DNA of 64,000 nt from NCBI RefSeq assembly GCF_050262165.1, contig NZ_CP189844.1; one strand, 5' to 3'. Below the pieces are notes generated by a model, which saw only the letters and a list, made by a program, of their open reading frames with translations, was not told where the DNA came from and ran no database searches. The translations under genes and the position numbers were made by a program. Positions 34,371 through 44,057 of the stretch are shown one piece after another (position 1 is the stretch's first letter; every line of letters starts with the position of its first letter). The stretch comes from Parvimonas sp015257355. GTDB lineage: Bacteria; Bacillota; Clostridia; Tissierellales; Peptoniphilaceae.

Positions 34371-34967
34371 TTATTTTTTTACTGTAATTTTATTTTCAGT
34401 TCCATTTAATAGTCTAATAATATTGCTCTTATGTCTAAATATAGTAAGTCCTGCTAAAAATACAAATGTTAATAAAACATTAGTATCTCTATAACCAAAA
34501 ATTATATATGATATAGGTAAAGCAGATGTTGTTGCCAACATTGATCCTAATGAAATATATTTAGTTAATAAAACTATAGCTATAAAAAATGTAATAGCTA
34601 AAATTGCAACTTTATAGTCTAAAAATATAATAAAACCAAAAGATGATGCTATTCCCTTACCGCCTTTAAAATTCAAAAATACAGGCCAATTATGACCTAA
34701 AACAACAAAAATTCCAGCTAATAATACACCATTTAATCCTAAAAGTTTCATTCCTATAAAACAAGCTAATATTGACTTTAAAACATCAATAATAAAAGTC
34801 AAAGCTCCCGCTTTTAATCCAAAAACTCTTAATGCATTTGTTGTTCCAGCATTTTTACTTCCATAATCTCTAATATCTTTATTGAATAATAATTTTCCGA
34901 AAATCATTCCTCCGGATATATTACCTAAAAGATATGAAATAATAATACAACTGATAACTTTAAACAT
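34371..34967 (-). CDS. plsY: Acyl-phosphate:glycerol-3-phosphate acyltransferase
   Basis: 198 residues, five to seven membrane helices. PlsY acylates glycerol-3-phosphate at sn-1 to start phospholipid synthesis. Signature blocks are DIRDYGSKNAGTTNALRVFG (~33-52) and GHNWPVFLNFKGGKGIASSFG (~97-117). ATG at 34967 follows GGAG; it overlaps the end of der by 8 bases. The der-plsY order is common in Firmicutes. Confidence 0.95.
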   Translation of the reverse strand: MFKVISCIIISYLLGNISGGMIFGKLLFNKDIRDYGSKNAGTTNALRVFGLKAGALTFIIDVLKSILACFIGMKLLGLNGVLLAGIFVVLGHNWPVFLNFKGGKGIASSFGFIIFLDYKVAILAITFFIAIVLLTKYISLGSMLATTSALPISYIIFGYRDTNVLLTFVFLAGLTIFRHKSNIIRLLNGTENKITVKK

Positions 34968-36285
34968 TTTCTTCTCCTCTTGCTCTAAGTTCAAAAACTA
35001 TAGGTGAAGAAGTAAATGAGAAATTCTTCCTAATTTGATTTTCTAAATATCTTAAATAAGAAAAATGCATCAATTCTACTTTATTAACAAATATAACAAA
35101 TTTCGGAGGTCTAACCGAAACTTGACTTGCATAAAATATTTTAAGTCTTTGTCCTTTATCTGTCGGTGGTGAATTATGAACTACTGCATCATTAATAATA
35201 TCGTTAAGAATTCCTGTTGAAATTCTTGTACTATAATTTTCATCTGCAATTTTTATAGCATCAAAAAGTTTATCTATTCTTTGACCAGTTTTAACTGAAA
35301 TGAAAACTAATTGTGCATAAGGAACAAAACTTAATTTAGTTCTAATATCATCTTCAAAAGCCTTATAAGTTTTATTATCTTTTACTATTAAATCCCATTT
35401 GTTAACTGCAATAATTAAAGCCTTATTTTGCTCTTTAGCAAACCCTATAACTTTTGTATCTTGCTCTGTAACACCTTCAGTAGCATCTATTAAAAGAATA
35501 GCAATATCAGATCTTTCAACTGCATTTAAAGTTCTAACAACACTATATCTTTCCAAATTTTCAGTTATATTCTTCTTTCTTCTAAGTCCTGCAGTATCAG
35601 TAAAAATATAAGTTTTTCCATCAATCTCAACTCTTGAATCAATAGAATCTCTTGTTGTTCCTGCAATATCAGAAACAATCATTCTCTCTTCACCTAAAAT
35701 TCTATTCATAAGAGAACTTTTACCTACGTTAGGTTTTCCGATTAAAGCAATCTTAGTTACATCATCCTCTTCTCCAGTATATTTGTTTTCAGGAAACTCT
35801 CGAATAATTTCATCAAGTAAATCTCCAAGTCCAAATCCTTGAGTAGCAGAAATAACATTTAATTTTTCATAACCAAGTTCGTAAAACTCATATACTTCAG
35901 CTGGTGTCTTGTGACTATCAATTTTATTTATTGCAAGAACAATTGGTTTTTTTGTTCTTCTTAAATAGTTTGAAATTTCTCTATCTTCATCCATCAAACC
36001 ATTTTTTCCATCTACAACAAATAAAATTACATCAGCATTCTCCATAGCAACATCTGCTTGAGCTTTAATTTTTTGTAAAATTATATCATCACTATTAGGC
36101 TCTAATCCACCTGTATCACACAGAATAAAATGTTTGTTTTGCCATTCAGCATCTTGATATAATCTATCCCTTGTAACACCTGGAGTATCTTCAGTAATAG
36201 CTATTCTTTTATTAATAAGTTTATTAAAAAGTGTTGACTTTCCAACGTTTGGACGTCCAACCACACAAACTAAAGGTCTTTCCAT
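34960..36285 (-). CDS. der: Ribosome assembly GTPase Der (EngA)
   Basis: 441 residues with two tandem GTPase domains (GRPNVGKSTLFNKL at ~10 and GKPNVGKSSLMNRIL at ~184) and a C-terminal KH-like domain. This double-GTPase layout is unique to Der, which matures the 50S subunit. G2-G4 motifs (DTPGVTRDR/NKIDS and IAGTTRDS/NKWDL) are intact in both. First gene of the der-plsY unit. Confidence 0.97.
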   Translation of the reverse strand: MERPLVCVVGRPNVGKSTLFNKLINKRIAITEDTPGVTRDRLYQDAEWQNKHFILCDTGGLEPNSDDIILQKIKAQADVAMENADVILFVVDGKNGLMDEDREISNYLRRTKKPIVLAINKIDSHKTPAEVYEFYELGYEKLNVISATQGFGLGDLLDEIIREFPENKYTGEEDDVTKIALIGKPNVGKSSLMNRILGEERMIVSDIAGTTRDSIDSRVEIDGKTYIFTDTAGLRRKKNITENLERYSVVRTLNAVERSDIAILLIDATEGVTEQDTKVIGFAKEQNKALIIAVNKWDLIVKDNKTYKAFEDDIRTKLSFVPYAQLVFISVKTGQRIDKLFDAIKIADENYSTRISTGILNDIINDAVVHNSPPTDKGQRLKIFYASQVSVRPPKFVIFVNKVELMHFSYLRYLENQIRKNFSFTSSPIVFELRARGEENV

Positions 36286-36342
36286 AACTTCACCTCCATC
36301 TTCTTAATATATATTTTATCATATTTTATTATTTAAAAAAAT

Positions 36343-36362
36343 AAGCTCCTTAGAAGGAGCTC
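36343..36362 (-). terminator. Terminator after rpmA
   Basis: GAGCTCCTT/AAGGAGCTT hairpin then a run of T on the minus strand, 4 bases from the rpmA stop. Confidence 0.85.
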
Positions 36363-36366
36363 ATTA

Positions 36367-36645
36367 TTATACTGGATAAATAGAAACTTGTTTTTTATCT
36401 CTACCTTTTCTTTCAAATCTTACAACACCAGAAACTTTAGCAAAAAGTGTATCATCTCCACCCTTACCAACATTTACTCCTGGGTGTATTTTTGTTCCAC
36501 GTTGTCTAACTAAAATATTTCCTGCAAGAACGAATTGTCCATCCCCTCTTTTAGCACCTAATCTTTTAGCTCTACTATCACGACCGTTTTTAGTACTACC
36601 TAAACCTTTTTTACTAGAAAAAAGTTGTAAATTCATTTTTAACAT
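36367..36645 (-). CDS. rpmA: Ribosomal protein bL27 with Prp-cleaved extension
   Basis: 92 residues. The N-terminus MLKMNLQLFSSKKG carries the Firmicute extension that is cut after the LQLF motif by Prp, exposing SSKKG, the tail that reaches the peptidyl-transferase centre. The body GSTKNGRDSRAKRLGAKRGDG and HPGVNVGKGGDDTLFA is standard L27. The protease gene lies immediately upstream with a 3-base gap. Confidence 0.97.
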   Translation of the reverse strand: MLKMNLQLFSSKKGLGSTKNGRDSRAKRLGAKRGDGQFVLAGNILVRQRGTKIHPGVNVGKGGDDTLFAKVSGVVRFERKGRDKKQVSIYPV

Positions 36646-36648
36646 ACT

Positions 36649-36987
36649 CTACACCTCCTTATAATAAATCTCAATATATTTATTATATTCTTTTTTCAAT
36701 GATATAATGCCAACTTCAAAAGTTCTAATTATAGTCTGAACATCTCTAATCTTATAATCATCCAAGTTATCAATATCTATCATCATTCTTAAATATCCAT
36801 CTCCTACTTCTAAATCCATGTTCTTTGAATCTAAAGCACAAATTTTTTCAATAGCATTTGGTGTATTTATTGATAAAATAGACAATGATGCACAAAGAAT
36901 ATCATTTTCTTCACTAAAATCAGCATGTCCATCCATTTCAAATCCATAATATAAATCTTTTTTCTTAAAAATATAAATATTAGTCAT
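36649..36987 (-). CDS. prp: Ribosomal-processing cysteine protease Prp
   Basis: 112 residues. GHADFSEENDILCASLSIL contains the catalytic His and Cys of Prp (GHA...DxxCAxxS). The enzyme removes the N-terminal extension of bL27. It lies between rplU and rpmA, the invariant Firmicute order. Start ATG overlaps the rplU stop (TAATG at 36987). Confidence 0.9.
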   Translation of the reverse strand: MTNIYIFKKKDLYYGFEMDGHADFSEENDILCASLSILSINTPNAIEKICALDSKNMDLEVGDGYLRMMIDIDNLDDYKIRDVQTIIRTFEVGIISLKKEYNKYIEIYYKEV

Positions 36988-37298
36988 TAAAATACGATAC
37001 TTTCAATCTTAACTTTTGTAAATGGTTGACGATGTCCTTTTTTCTTTCTATAATTTTTCTTAGCTTTAAACTTGAAAATTATAACTTTTTTTCCTCTTCC
37101 GTGTCTTTCAACAGTACCTTCAACCTTAGCTCCTTCAACTACTGGAGAACCAACTTTAATATCTCCATCTTTAGAAACTAAAAGAACTCTATCAAAAGAT
37201 ACTTTAGAACCTTCTTCAACATTTAATTTTTCAACAAAAATACTTTGTCCTTCTTCAACTTGGTATTGTTTACCACCAGTTTCAATTATTGCGTACAT
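36987..37298 (-). CDS. rplU: Ribosomal protein bL21
   Basis: 103 residues: MYAIIETGGKQYQVEEGQSIFVEKL at the start and FKFKAKKNYRKKKGHRQPFTKVKIESI at the end, both family signatures. ATG at 37298, 6 bases after GAGGAGGT; an upstream in-frame ATG gives a five-residue extension that lacks its own ribosome binding site. First gene of rplU-prp-rpmA, preceded by an L21-type leader. Confidence 0.97.
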   Translation of the reverse strand: MYAIIETGGKQYQVEEGQSIFVEKLNVEEGSKVSFDRVLLVSKDGDIKVGSPVVEGAKVEGTVERHGRGKKVIIFKFKAKKNYRKKKGHRQPFTKVKIESIVF

Positions 37299-37315
37299 AG
37301 TGCACCTCCTCATTC

Positions 37316-37378
37316 TTAAGACTCGCCGAAATTAGGTGCTATGCTTTAAAAACCTAATCCGTGCGGTAACACAACAAG
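37316..37378 (-). ncRNA. L21 leader (ribosomal protein leader RNA)
   Basis: Minus-strand sequence TTACCGCACGGATTAGGT, a short A/T loop, AGCATAGCACCTAAT, then TTCGGCGAGTC. GATTAGGT pairs with the ACCTAAT complement, giving the hairpin expected of the Firmicute L21 leader. It lies between the promoter and the rplU ribosome binding site, so it is probably the autoregulatory L21 target. Confidence 0.75.
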
Positions 37379-37379
37379 T

Positions 37380-37408
37380 AGTATATCATAAAAAGAACAA
37401 AAAATCAA
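37380..37408 (-). promoter_or_regulatory. Promoter of rplU-prp-rpmA
   Basis: TTGATT (37403-37408), 17-bp spacer, TATACT (37380-37385). Confidence 0.75.
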
Positions 37409-37675
37409 GGATTTTCAAATTTTTTTAGTTGAAAAATAGAATCAATCATCAGTATCGTTATAAACATCTAAATTTCAACGTTTTCGGCATATTTATATTA
37501 TTTTAATTTTATGATATAATTATTGTAACCTTGTCCTTATGACAAGACTATAATAAATTCATCAAAATTACTTGATAGTGATTTTATGTTTTTAAAATTT
37601 GTTTTTTTACTTTTAAAACTAGATAAAAAGGTAATTAATATAAATTTAAATGATTGTTCTTTGAGGAGGTTTTTT

Positions 37676-40624
37676 ATGTCAGGAAAAAAAATAAAAAGTA
37701 TACAATCGAAAAATAAAAAAGACAAAGAAAGTCCTTTAAAACCCTTTTTAAGAATTTTAAGTATTACAATATTGGCAATCTTAATGATTGGAGCAGGTAT
37801 AACTGGTATTTTTGCAACAACTTTTGTTGATATTATGAAAGATGCTCCTGTTGTTGATACATCTAATATGAATGATCTTATGATTCAATCATCAAAAATT
37901 CTTGATAGAGATGGAAATGTGGTTGAGAAAATAGAAAATTTAGAGAACAGAACTATTGTAAAGCTAAGTGATGTACCTCAGCATTTAATAGATGCTTTTA
38001 TTTCTATCGAAGATGAAAGATTTTATTCTCATAATGGTGTTGACCCTATTGGTATTGCAAAGAGTCTTTTAGATACTGCTAGAGGTAGACTTAGAGGTGG
38101 TTCTACAATTGCACAACAGTTAGCGAGAAATATGTATCTTTCAAATGAAAAGAAAATAGAAAGAAAATTAAAGGAAGCATACCTTGCTATTAAAATTACT
38201 GATAGCATAAAAAGAGAAGGTGTTCTTGAGGCTTATTTAAATAGAGTATTCTTAGGACAACACTCTTACGGCGTTCAATCTGCAAGTCAAGGTTACTTTT
38301 CAAAAGATGTTAAAGACTTAACTATTGCAGAGTCAGCTCTTCTTGCAGCTATTGTTCAAAGTCCAACAAATTATTCTCTTTATAAAACTATTAAGCCTGA
38401 AGATGTAAGTGATGAAGCTTCAGTTATTAAAGACTTAAATATAGGAGGACAAATATACAAGGCTGTATATAATCCTAAAGTTTTAGATAGACAAAAATAT
38501 GTTTTGAAAAAAATGTATGAACTTAAAAAAATAACCAAAGAACAATACGAAGAAGCAATTAATGAAGATGTTTTTGCTGCTATAAAACCAAACAAAGGTT
38601 TTGAAAGAGAAGTTTCAACTTACTTCACCGAATATGTTAAATATCAAGTTGCTGAAAAGTTAATGAAAAAATATAATTATTCAAAAGAAGACGCTTGGGA
38701 CAAAATTTACAATGGAGGTTTAACAATCCATTCAACAATGGATCAAAACATTCAAAAAAAATTAGAAAATCTTTACAGTAATTTTGCAAGTGTTATGAAT
38801 GCTCCAAAAAGCGGTGGACCTGCATTTGCATCGTTTAATAGAGATAAATCAGGTAATATTACGGATGCAAAAGGAAAAGTAATATTTTATAAAAAAGCTA
38901 ATCTTTTAGATGGAAATAATGGTATTATAATTCCAAAAGGAGAATTTACTGTTAATGAAGATAAATCATTAGTCTTAAAGAGTTCAAGAGTAACAGTTTA
39001 TCAAAATGTTCTTTCAATAGCTAGTTTTTATACTATTAATAATCAAAATAACTTAGTTACTCATGGAATTGGAAATTTCCAAATCCCTGAAGATAAATTA
39101 ACTAATGAGGGAGAAAAAACTTTTAAAATTTCTGCAGATTTCTTTGAAACATACAAAGATTTCTATAGTGTAAATAATAACGGAAATTTAGTTTTAAATT
39201 CTAAATATTTCCAAATTGATGAAAATGGAACTGTTCAACCTCAATCATCTTCTGTTGTAATTGACCACACTAATGGTGAATTAATTGCAATAATTGGTGG
39301 TAGAGAAACAACTGGTCGTCCACTAAATAGAGCTTATAGAGTTCCTAGACAACCAGGTTCTACAATGAAACCATTAGGAGTTTATACTCCTGCATTAGAT
39401 AACGGATTTACAGCCGCTACTGGAATTGATGACGCCCCACATTATAACGACAAAGGTGAATTATGGCCTAAAAACTGGTATAATGGATATAGAGGTTTAC
39501 AAACATTAAGAACAAGTCTTGTGCAATCTATAAACGTAAATGCTGTTAAGGTATTAGAAAAAGTTGGAATAGAAAAATCAAAAGAATATCTAAAGAAATT
39601 CGGAATAATTAATGGAGAAAATGAATTAGATGATACTTATGTTTCAAGATCTGAAAATGTAGATTACAATGACGAAAACTTATCAAGTATGGCTCTTGGT
39701 GCCATGACAAGAGGTGTAACAACTCTTAAAATGACAGGAGCTTATGCTGCTATAGCAAATGATGGAAAATACCTTGAACCAATATCATTTACAAAAGTTG
39801 TAGATTCAACAGGAAAAGTTATATTAGAACCAGATCAAAAGCAAAATGAAGTTACTTCTAAAGAAAATGCTTTTATTATGAGAGATATTCTTAAAGGAGT
39901 ACCTGATGCAATGGCACCTGGTGCAAAGCATCCAACCATAGAAGTCGCAGGAAAAACTGGTACAACAAATGATATCAGAGACTCTTGGTTTGTTGGTTTT
40001 ACACCTTATTATACGATTGGTACTTGGATAGGATTTGATAATCAAAATATAGAACTTAACAACAACAATTCAATGGCTGCTACCCTATGGGGAAAGGTTA
40101 ATAAAATTGTTCTTGAAGGAAAAGAAGCGAGAAAATTTGCTCCAGCTCCTGAAAATGTAATAAAAAGATATGTTTCTATGATATCCGGTTTATTAGTTCC
40201 AGAAGGAGCAGGTGGAGTATACGAATACTTCGTAAAAGGCACTGAGCCTACAAAATACGAACAACTATATTATATAATTTACAAAATTGATACAAGAAAT
40301 GGTAAATTAGCTAGTTCATCAACTCCTGCACAGTATATAGAAGAAAAGAAATTCTATATAAAACCTAGTGCATATAAAGAAGGTAAAACTAGTTACTCAA
40401 GTGATGAGTTTATAAACGCACCACCTAGAGAAGTATCAGATATAGTCGATACTAATGAATCTCCAAATCCTACTGATAATAATACAAATACTAATCCTAA
40501 TCCAAATAATGGAGATAATAACAATAATAACAACAACAATAATAATAACAATAATAATAACAATAACAATAACAATAATAATAACAATAATAATGGTGAA
40601 AATAATAATAACAATAATCCATAA
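37676..40624 (+). CDS. Class A penicillin-binding protein (glycosyltransferase + transpeptidase)
   Basis: 982 residues, PBP1A type. A cytoplasmic basic tail and one membrane helix (about 22-45) are followed by the GT51 glycosyltransferase domain with EDERFYSHNGVDPIG and RGGSTIAQQLARNMYLS. The transpeptidase domain has PGSTMKPLGVY (catalytic Ser), SINVNA and AGKTGTTNDIRDSWFVG. The C-terminal tail is low complexity and ends in a run of Asn. Start at the ATG 37676 (MSGKKIKS), 7 bases after GAGGAGG; an upstream extension exists but has no ribosome binding site. A TGATATAAT extended -10 lies at about 37515. It is the only large plus-strand gene in this half. Confidence 0.95.
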   Translation: MSGKKIKSIQSKNKKDKESPLKPFLRILSITILAILMIGAGITGIFATTFVDIMKDAPVVDTSNMNDLMIQSSKILDRDGNVVEKIENLENRTIVKLSDVPQHLIDAFISIEDERFYSHNGVDPIGIAKSLLDTARGRLRGGSTIAQQLARNMYLSNEKKIERKLKEAYLAIKITDSIKREGVLEAYLNRVFLGQHSYGVQSASQGYFSKDVKDLTIAESALLAAIVQSPTNYSLYKTIKPEDVSDEASVIKDLNIGGQIYKAVYNPKVLDRQKYVLKKMYELKKITKEQYEEAINEDVFAAIKPNKGFEREVSTYFTEYVKYQVAEKLMKKYNYSKEDAWDKIYNGGLTIHSTMDQNIQKKLENLYSNFASVMNAPKSGGPAFASFNRDKSGNITDAKGKVIFYKKANLLDGNNGIIIPKGEFTVNEDKSLVLKSSRVTVYQNVLSIASFYTINNQNNLVTHGIGNFQIPEDKLTNEGEKTFKISADFFETYKDFYSVNNNGNLVLNSKYFQIDENGTVQPQSSSVVIDHTNGELIAIIGGRETTGRPLNRAYRVPRQPGSTMKPLGVYTPALDNGFTAATGIDDAPHYNDKGELWPKNWYNGYRGLQTLRTSLVQSINVNAVKVLEKVGIEKSKEYLKKFGIINGENELDDTYVSRSENVDYNDENLSSMALGAMTRGVTTLKMTGAYAAIANDGKYLEPISFTKVVDSTGKVILEPDQKQNEVTSKENAFIMRDILKGVPDAMAPGAKHPTIEVAGKTGTTNDIRDSWFVGFTPYYTIGTWIGFDNQNIELNNNNSMAATLWGKVNKIVLEGKEARKFAPAPENVIKRYVSMISGLLVPEGAGGVYEYFVKGTEPTKYEQLYYIIYKIDTRNGKLASSSTPAQYIEEKKFYIKPSAYKEGKTSYSSDEFINAPPREVSDIVDTNESPNPTDNNTNTNPNPNNGDNNNNNNNNNNNNNNNNNNNNNNNNNNGENNNNNNP
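40517..40594 (+). repeat. AAY trinucleotide run encoding 26 Asn
   Basis: Twenty-six consecutive AAT/AAC codons at the C-terminus of the class A PBP, then GE and six more Asn before a final Pro. Mixed synonymous codons make it an imperfect trinucleotide repeat; length changes would stay in frame. Confidence 0.9.
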
Positions 40625-40625
40625 A

Positions 40626-40653
40626 AAAAGAGTTGCAAATCGCAACTCTTTTT
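40626..40653. terminator. Bidirectional terminator between the PBP gene and mnmA
   Basis: AAAAGAGTTGC/GCAACTCTTTT hairpin flanked by A and T runs. Confidence 0.85.
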
Positions 40654-41730
40654 TTAATATACTTCATCAATTATTCCGCCACCAACTACAATATCATCCA
40701 AATAGAAAACAGCTGACTGTCCTTTGTTTGGCGCTCTTACAGATTTTTCAAATTCTGCAAATAATTCACTATTTTTATAATATAATAATGCTTTTGTTTC
40801 ACTTTGTCCATGTCTTACTTTTACATTTACTTCTAATGGTTTTTCTAAATTATCAAATGGAATAAAATTTTCATCTCTTATCTTTATTTTGTCTTTATAT
40901 AAAGCATCTTCATCAGATAATGTAACTGTATTGTCAAAAGCATTTATTTTTGATACAAAAACTCTCTTTCCAAGAGCGATTCCAAGTCCTTTTCTTTGAC
41001 CAACAGTATAATAAACTATTCCATTATGTTTTCCTAGTTTTTCACCTTTTTCGTCAACGAAATAACCTTCCTTAATAAGTTCTGGATTTCTTTGTTTTAT
41101 AAATAATCCATGGTCCCTATTTTGAACAAAACAAATTTCCTCACTATCTTTTTTTGAATAAGTTAAAATATCCTCATTTTTAGCTATTTCCCTTACTTCA
41201 TCTTTTAGCAAATCAGCAAGTGGAAATATAGTCTTTGAAAGAACTTCTTGACTAGTATTATATAAGAAATATGTTTGATCTTTCTTAGAGTCTTTAGCTC
41301 TTTTTAAAAGATATCTATTGTAGTCTTTATTAAATTCAACCTTTGCATAATGTCCTGTAGAAATAAAATCTGCCTTTAAAGGCTTTATTTTATCTACAAA
41401 ACTATTAAATTTTATATATTTATTACAAGCAACACATGGATTTGGTGTATATCCTAGAGAATATTCTCTAACAAAATTTTCAATTATCTTTTTGTCGAAC
41501 TCTTCTCTAAAACTCATTGTATAATGTTTAACACCCATAGCTTCAGCAACTATTTTTGCATCCATTACAGAAGACAATGAACAACAACCTTTTTCTTCAT
41601 CATATAGATGACCTTTTGGTACCAAATTCATTGTAACACCTATTACTTCATATCCTTCTTTCAATAACAAATGGCAGGCAACACAACTGTCGACCCCGCC
41701 ACTCATTCCTAAAATTACTCTTTTATTCAA
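40654..41730 (-). CDS. mnmA: tRNA-specific 2-thiouridylase
   Basis: 358 residues. Thiolates U34 of Lys, Glu and Gln tRNAs. The PP-loop GMSGGVDSCVA is at the N-terminus, the nucleophile Cys is in NPCVACNKYIKF and the second catalytic Cys in EEICFVQ. The C-terminal VKVRHGQSETKAL and GQSAVFYLDD are present. Usual partner iscS is not adjacent. Third gene of the glmM-degV-mnmA run. Confidence 0.96.
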   Translation of the reverse strand: MNKRVILGMSGGVDSCVACHLLLKEGYEVIGVTMNLVPKGHLYDEEKGCCSLSSVMDAKIVAEAMGVKHYTMSFREEFDKKIIENFVREYSLGYTPNPCVACNKYIKFNSFVDKIKPLKADFISTGHYAKVEFNKDYNRYLLKRAKDSKKDQTYFLYNTSQEVLSKTIFPLADLLKDEVREIAKNEDILTYSKKDSEEICFVQNRDHGLFIKQRNPELIKEGYFVDEKGEKLGKHNGIVYYTVGQRKGLGIALGKRVFVSKINAFDNTVTLSDEDALYKDKIKIRDENFIPFDNLEKPLEVNVKVRHGQSETKALLYYKNSELFAEFEKSVRAPNKGQSAVFYLDDIVVGGGIIDEVY

Positions 41731-41740
41731 AACTACCTCA

Positions 41741-42577
41741 CTAATAGCTTATAATTATTCCGCCTTCATTTTCGTAAGTAGTAGATAAACCTCTAGCGGA
41801 AACAATTAAAACATCTTTAAAATTATATTTTTCAATAATTTTTTTCTTTATTTCCTTTGCTCTTTCAAAACAATTACAATGTGTAATTACCATTGTTTTT
41901 TCTTGAAAGTTAGAACAATTTTCACCTATTGCATCAATAAGTTCACAATATGCCTTTTTTAGGCCTCTGACTTTTTTATAAATATCTATTTCTCCATCTA
42001 CACCTTGCATAACTGGTTTAATAGAAAAAGCAGAAGCTATCATTGCTTTTATTTTAGAAATTCTACCATTTTTTATTAAATTATCAAGACTTTCTAAAAC
42101 AAAAAATATTTTCATTTCTGAAATGTATTTTGTAACATTATCTACAATTTCTTGAAATGTCATCTTTTTGTCTATACATTCTTGTATTTTTATAGCAACT
42201 AAAGTTTCTCCAGAAGCAGCTGACTTAGTATCAAAAATATGGATTAATCTTTCGCCTTTTTCAAGTACCATAGTTTTAGCTAAACAAGCATTAGAATATG
42301 TTGCACTCAATTTGCTTGACAAAGTTAAACAAAAAATTTCCTTAGCTTGTTCAAATTTATCCATAAAAAGCTTAGGAGAAGGTGCAGCAGTTTTTATAGA
42401 ACTTGCTTTTTTCATCTCTTCTATATATTTATCTATATCTAATTTTTCATCATCTAAATAATCTATATCATCAAGTTGTAATGTTAGAGGAACCATTTCA
42501 ATATCTACTTTTAGTTCCTTCTTCAATTCTTCTGTAAAATCACAACAACTATCAGCTACTATGAGTCTATCTTTCAT
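41741..42577 (-). CDS. DegV-family fatty-acid-binding protein
   Basis: 278 residues. The N-terminal IVADSCCDF (usual DSTCDL/DSSCDL), TAAPSPKLFMDKFEQA, FCLTLSSKLSATYSNA and FDTKSAASGETLVA blocks match DegV/FakB, which present a fatty acid to the FakA kinase. No fakA is nearby. It lies 1 base from glmM and 10 from mnmA, a tight cluster. Confidence 0.9.
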   Translation of the reverse strand: MKDRLIVADSCCDFTEELKKELKVDIEMVPLTLQLDDIDYLDDEKLDIDKYIEEMKKASSIKTAAPSPKLFMDKFEQAKEIFCLTLSSKLSATYSNACLAKTMVLEKGERLIHIFDTKSAASGETLVAIKIQECIDKKMTFQEIVDNVTKYISEMKIFFVLESLDNLIKNGRISKIKAMIASAFSIKPVMQGVDGEIDIYKKVRGLKKAYCELIDAIGENCSNFQEKTMVITHCNCFERAKEIKKKIIEKYNFKDVLIVSARGLSTTYENEGGIIISY

Positions 42578-42578
42578 C

Positions 42579-43913
42579 TTATCCTAACCTCTCTTCAATA
42601 AACTTTGCAAGTTTATTAGCTTCAACTTCTAATTCTTCTTGATTTTCTCCTTCAATCATAACTCTAACTAAAGGCTCAGTTCCTGAAGGTCTTATTAAAA
42701 CTCTACCATTTCCTGAAAATTTTTCTTCAATTTTATTTATTTCAGATACAATTTCTTTATCTTGTGCATAAGCATTTCTATTTTCAAGCTTAACTTTTGC
42801 ATTTACTAAAACTTGAGGATATGAAACCATAAGCTCATTAAAATATGATAAATTATTTATACTACTAGCAACTAATTCGCAAATTTTTAGGGCTGTAAAT
42901 GTTCCATCTCCCGTAGTACTATCATTTAAGAAAATCATATGTCCAGATTGTTCTGCACCCAAAATATAGTCATGTTCAAGCATTTGCTCTAAAACAAATC
43001 TATCTCCAACTTTAGCTGGTACAAAATCAACATCAATTGAATCTAAGTATTTTTTAAGACCAATATTACTCATAACTGTTCCAACAACAGCATTATTTGT
43101 TAATTCATCTTTTTCTTTATATGACTTAGCCATAGCTGCTAAAATATGATCTCCATCCATGATATTTCCTTTTTCATCAACAGCTAAGCATCTATCAGCA
43201 TCACCATCAAAAGAAAATCCCATGTCAACATCATTTTCTAAAACAGCCTGTCTTATTACTTCCATATTTGTACTACCACAGTTTAAATTTATATTCTTCC
43301 CATCAGGAGCTGTATTTAAAGAGATTACTTCTATTCCTAATTCTTCAAATAATTTTCTAGCAATTTTATAACTAGCACCATTTCCAAAGTCAACTGCTAT
43401 TTTTAAATTTGAAAAATCAGCATCAACTCTTGATTTTAAATAGTCAGCATAAATAGAAACCGCTTCTTTTTCTTCTGTGAAAATCCCTTCTTGAATTTCT
43501 CCAAAATCAAAATTTTCATCATCTAAAATACTTTCAACTCTATATTCTATTTCATCAGAAATTTTAAAACCATTTTCATTAAACACCTTAATACCATTAT
43601 AAATATAAGGATTATGGGATGCTGAAATAACAGCTCCTCCAACAGCTTTAAAGTATTTGATTAAGTAGGCAACAGTTGGTGTTGGAGCAATTCCTACTGT
43701 AACTACATTAAGTCCTATTTCCAATAAACCTTTTGCTAAACTATTTTCAAGATTTTTTCCACTTTCTCTAGTGTCTCTACCAATTATAAATAATTTTTCT
43801 TCTTTATCTTTTAAAATGTATCCAACAGATTTACCTAATTTATAAGCAAGTTCATCAGTTAAATTTTCTCCATAAACTCCTCTGAGGCCATCTGTTCCAA
43901 AATAATTTCCCAT
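42579..43913 (-). CDS. glmM: Phosphoglucosamine mutase
   Basis: 444 residues, standard length. Converts glucosamine-6-phosphate to glucosamine-1-phosphate for UDP-GlcNAc and peptidoglycan. YFGTDGLRGVYGE at the N-terminus, the phospho-Ser loop ISASHNPYIYNGIKVF (~97-112), the metal loop DGDADRC and the phosphate-binding RPSGTEPLVRVMIEG are complete. Confidence 0.97.
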   Translation of the reverse strand: MGNYFGTDGLRGVYGENLTDELAYKLGKSVGYILKDKEEKLFIIGRDTRESGKNLENSLAKGLLEIGLNVVTVGIAPTPTVAYLIKYFKAVGGAVISASHNPYIYNGIKVFNENGFKISDEIEYRVESILDDENFDFGEIQEGIFTEEKEAVSIYADYLKSRVDADFSNLKIAVDFGNGASYKIARKLFEELGIEVISLNTAPDGKNINLNCGSTNMEVIRQAVLENDVDMGFSFDGDADRCLAVDEKGNIMDGDHILAAMAKSYKEKDELTNNAVVGTVMSNIGLKKYLDSIDVDFVPAKVGDRFVLEQMLEHDYILGAEQSGHMIFLNDSTTGDGTFTALKICELVASSINNLSYFNELMVSYPQVLVNAKVKLENRNAYAQDKEIVSEINKIEEKFSGNGRVLIRPSGTEPLVRVMIEGENQEELEVEANKLAKFIEERLG

Positions 43914-44011
43914 TTTATCTCCTAATTAATTCTCTATAATATTCATGATTATATAAATAATCACTGTAATTATATCACAAATTATTAAAAAAATCATTAA
44001 TTATAAAATAA

Positions 44012-44044
44012 AAAACAATTATTTAATTGCTAAATAATTGTTTT
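44012..44044 (-). terminator. Terminator after the MFS gene
   Basis: AAAACAATTATTTA/TAAATAATTGTTTT hairpin with T run; separates the arsM-MFS pair from glmM. Confidence 0.8.
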
Positions 44045-44057
44045 TATAAAATACAAA

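Noticed and set aside
37528..37545. TTGTC/GACAA hairpin in the leader of the class A PBP
   Set aside because: Only 5 bp, not followed by a T run; expected by chance in AT-rich sequence of this length.
40393..40865. Leu-rich and Ile/Thr-rich open frames on both strands around the PBP tail
   Set aside because: They are other-frame readings of the AAY repeat and of mnmA; no ribosome binding sites and extreme composition.
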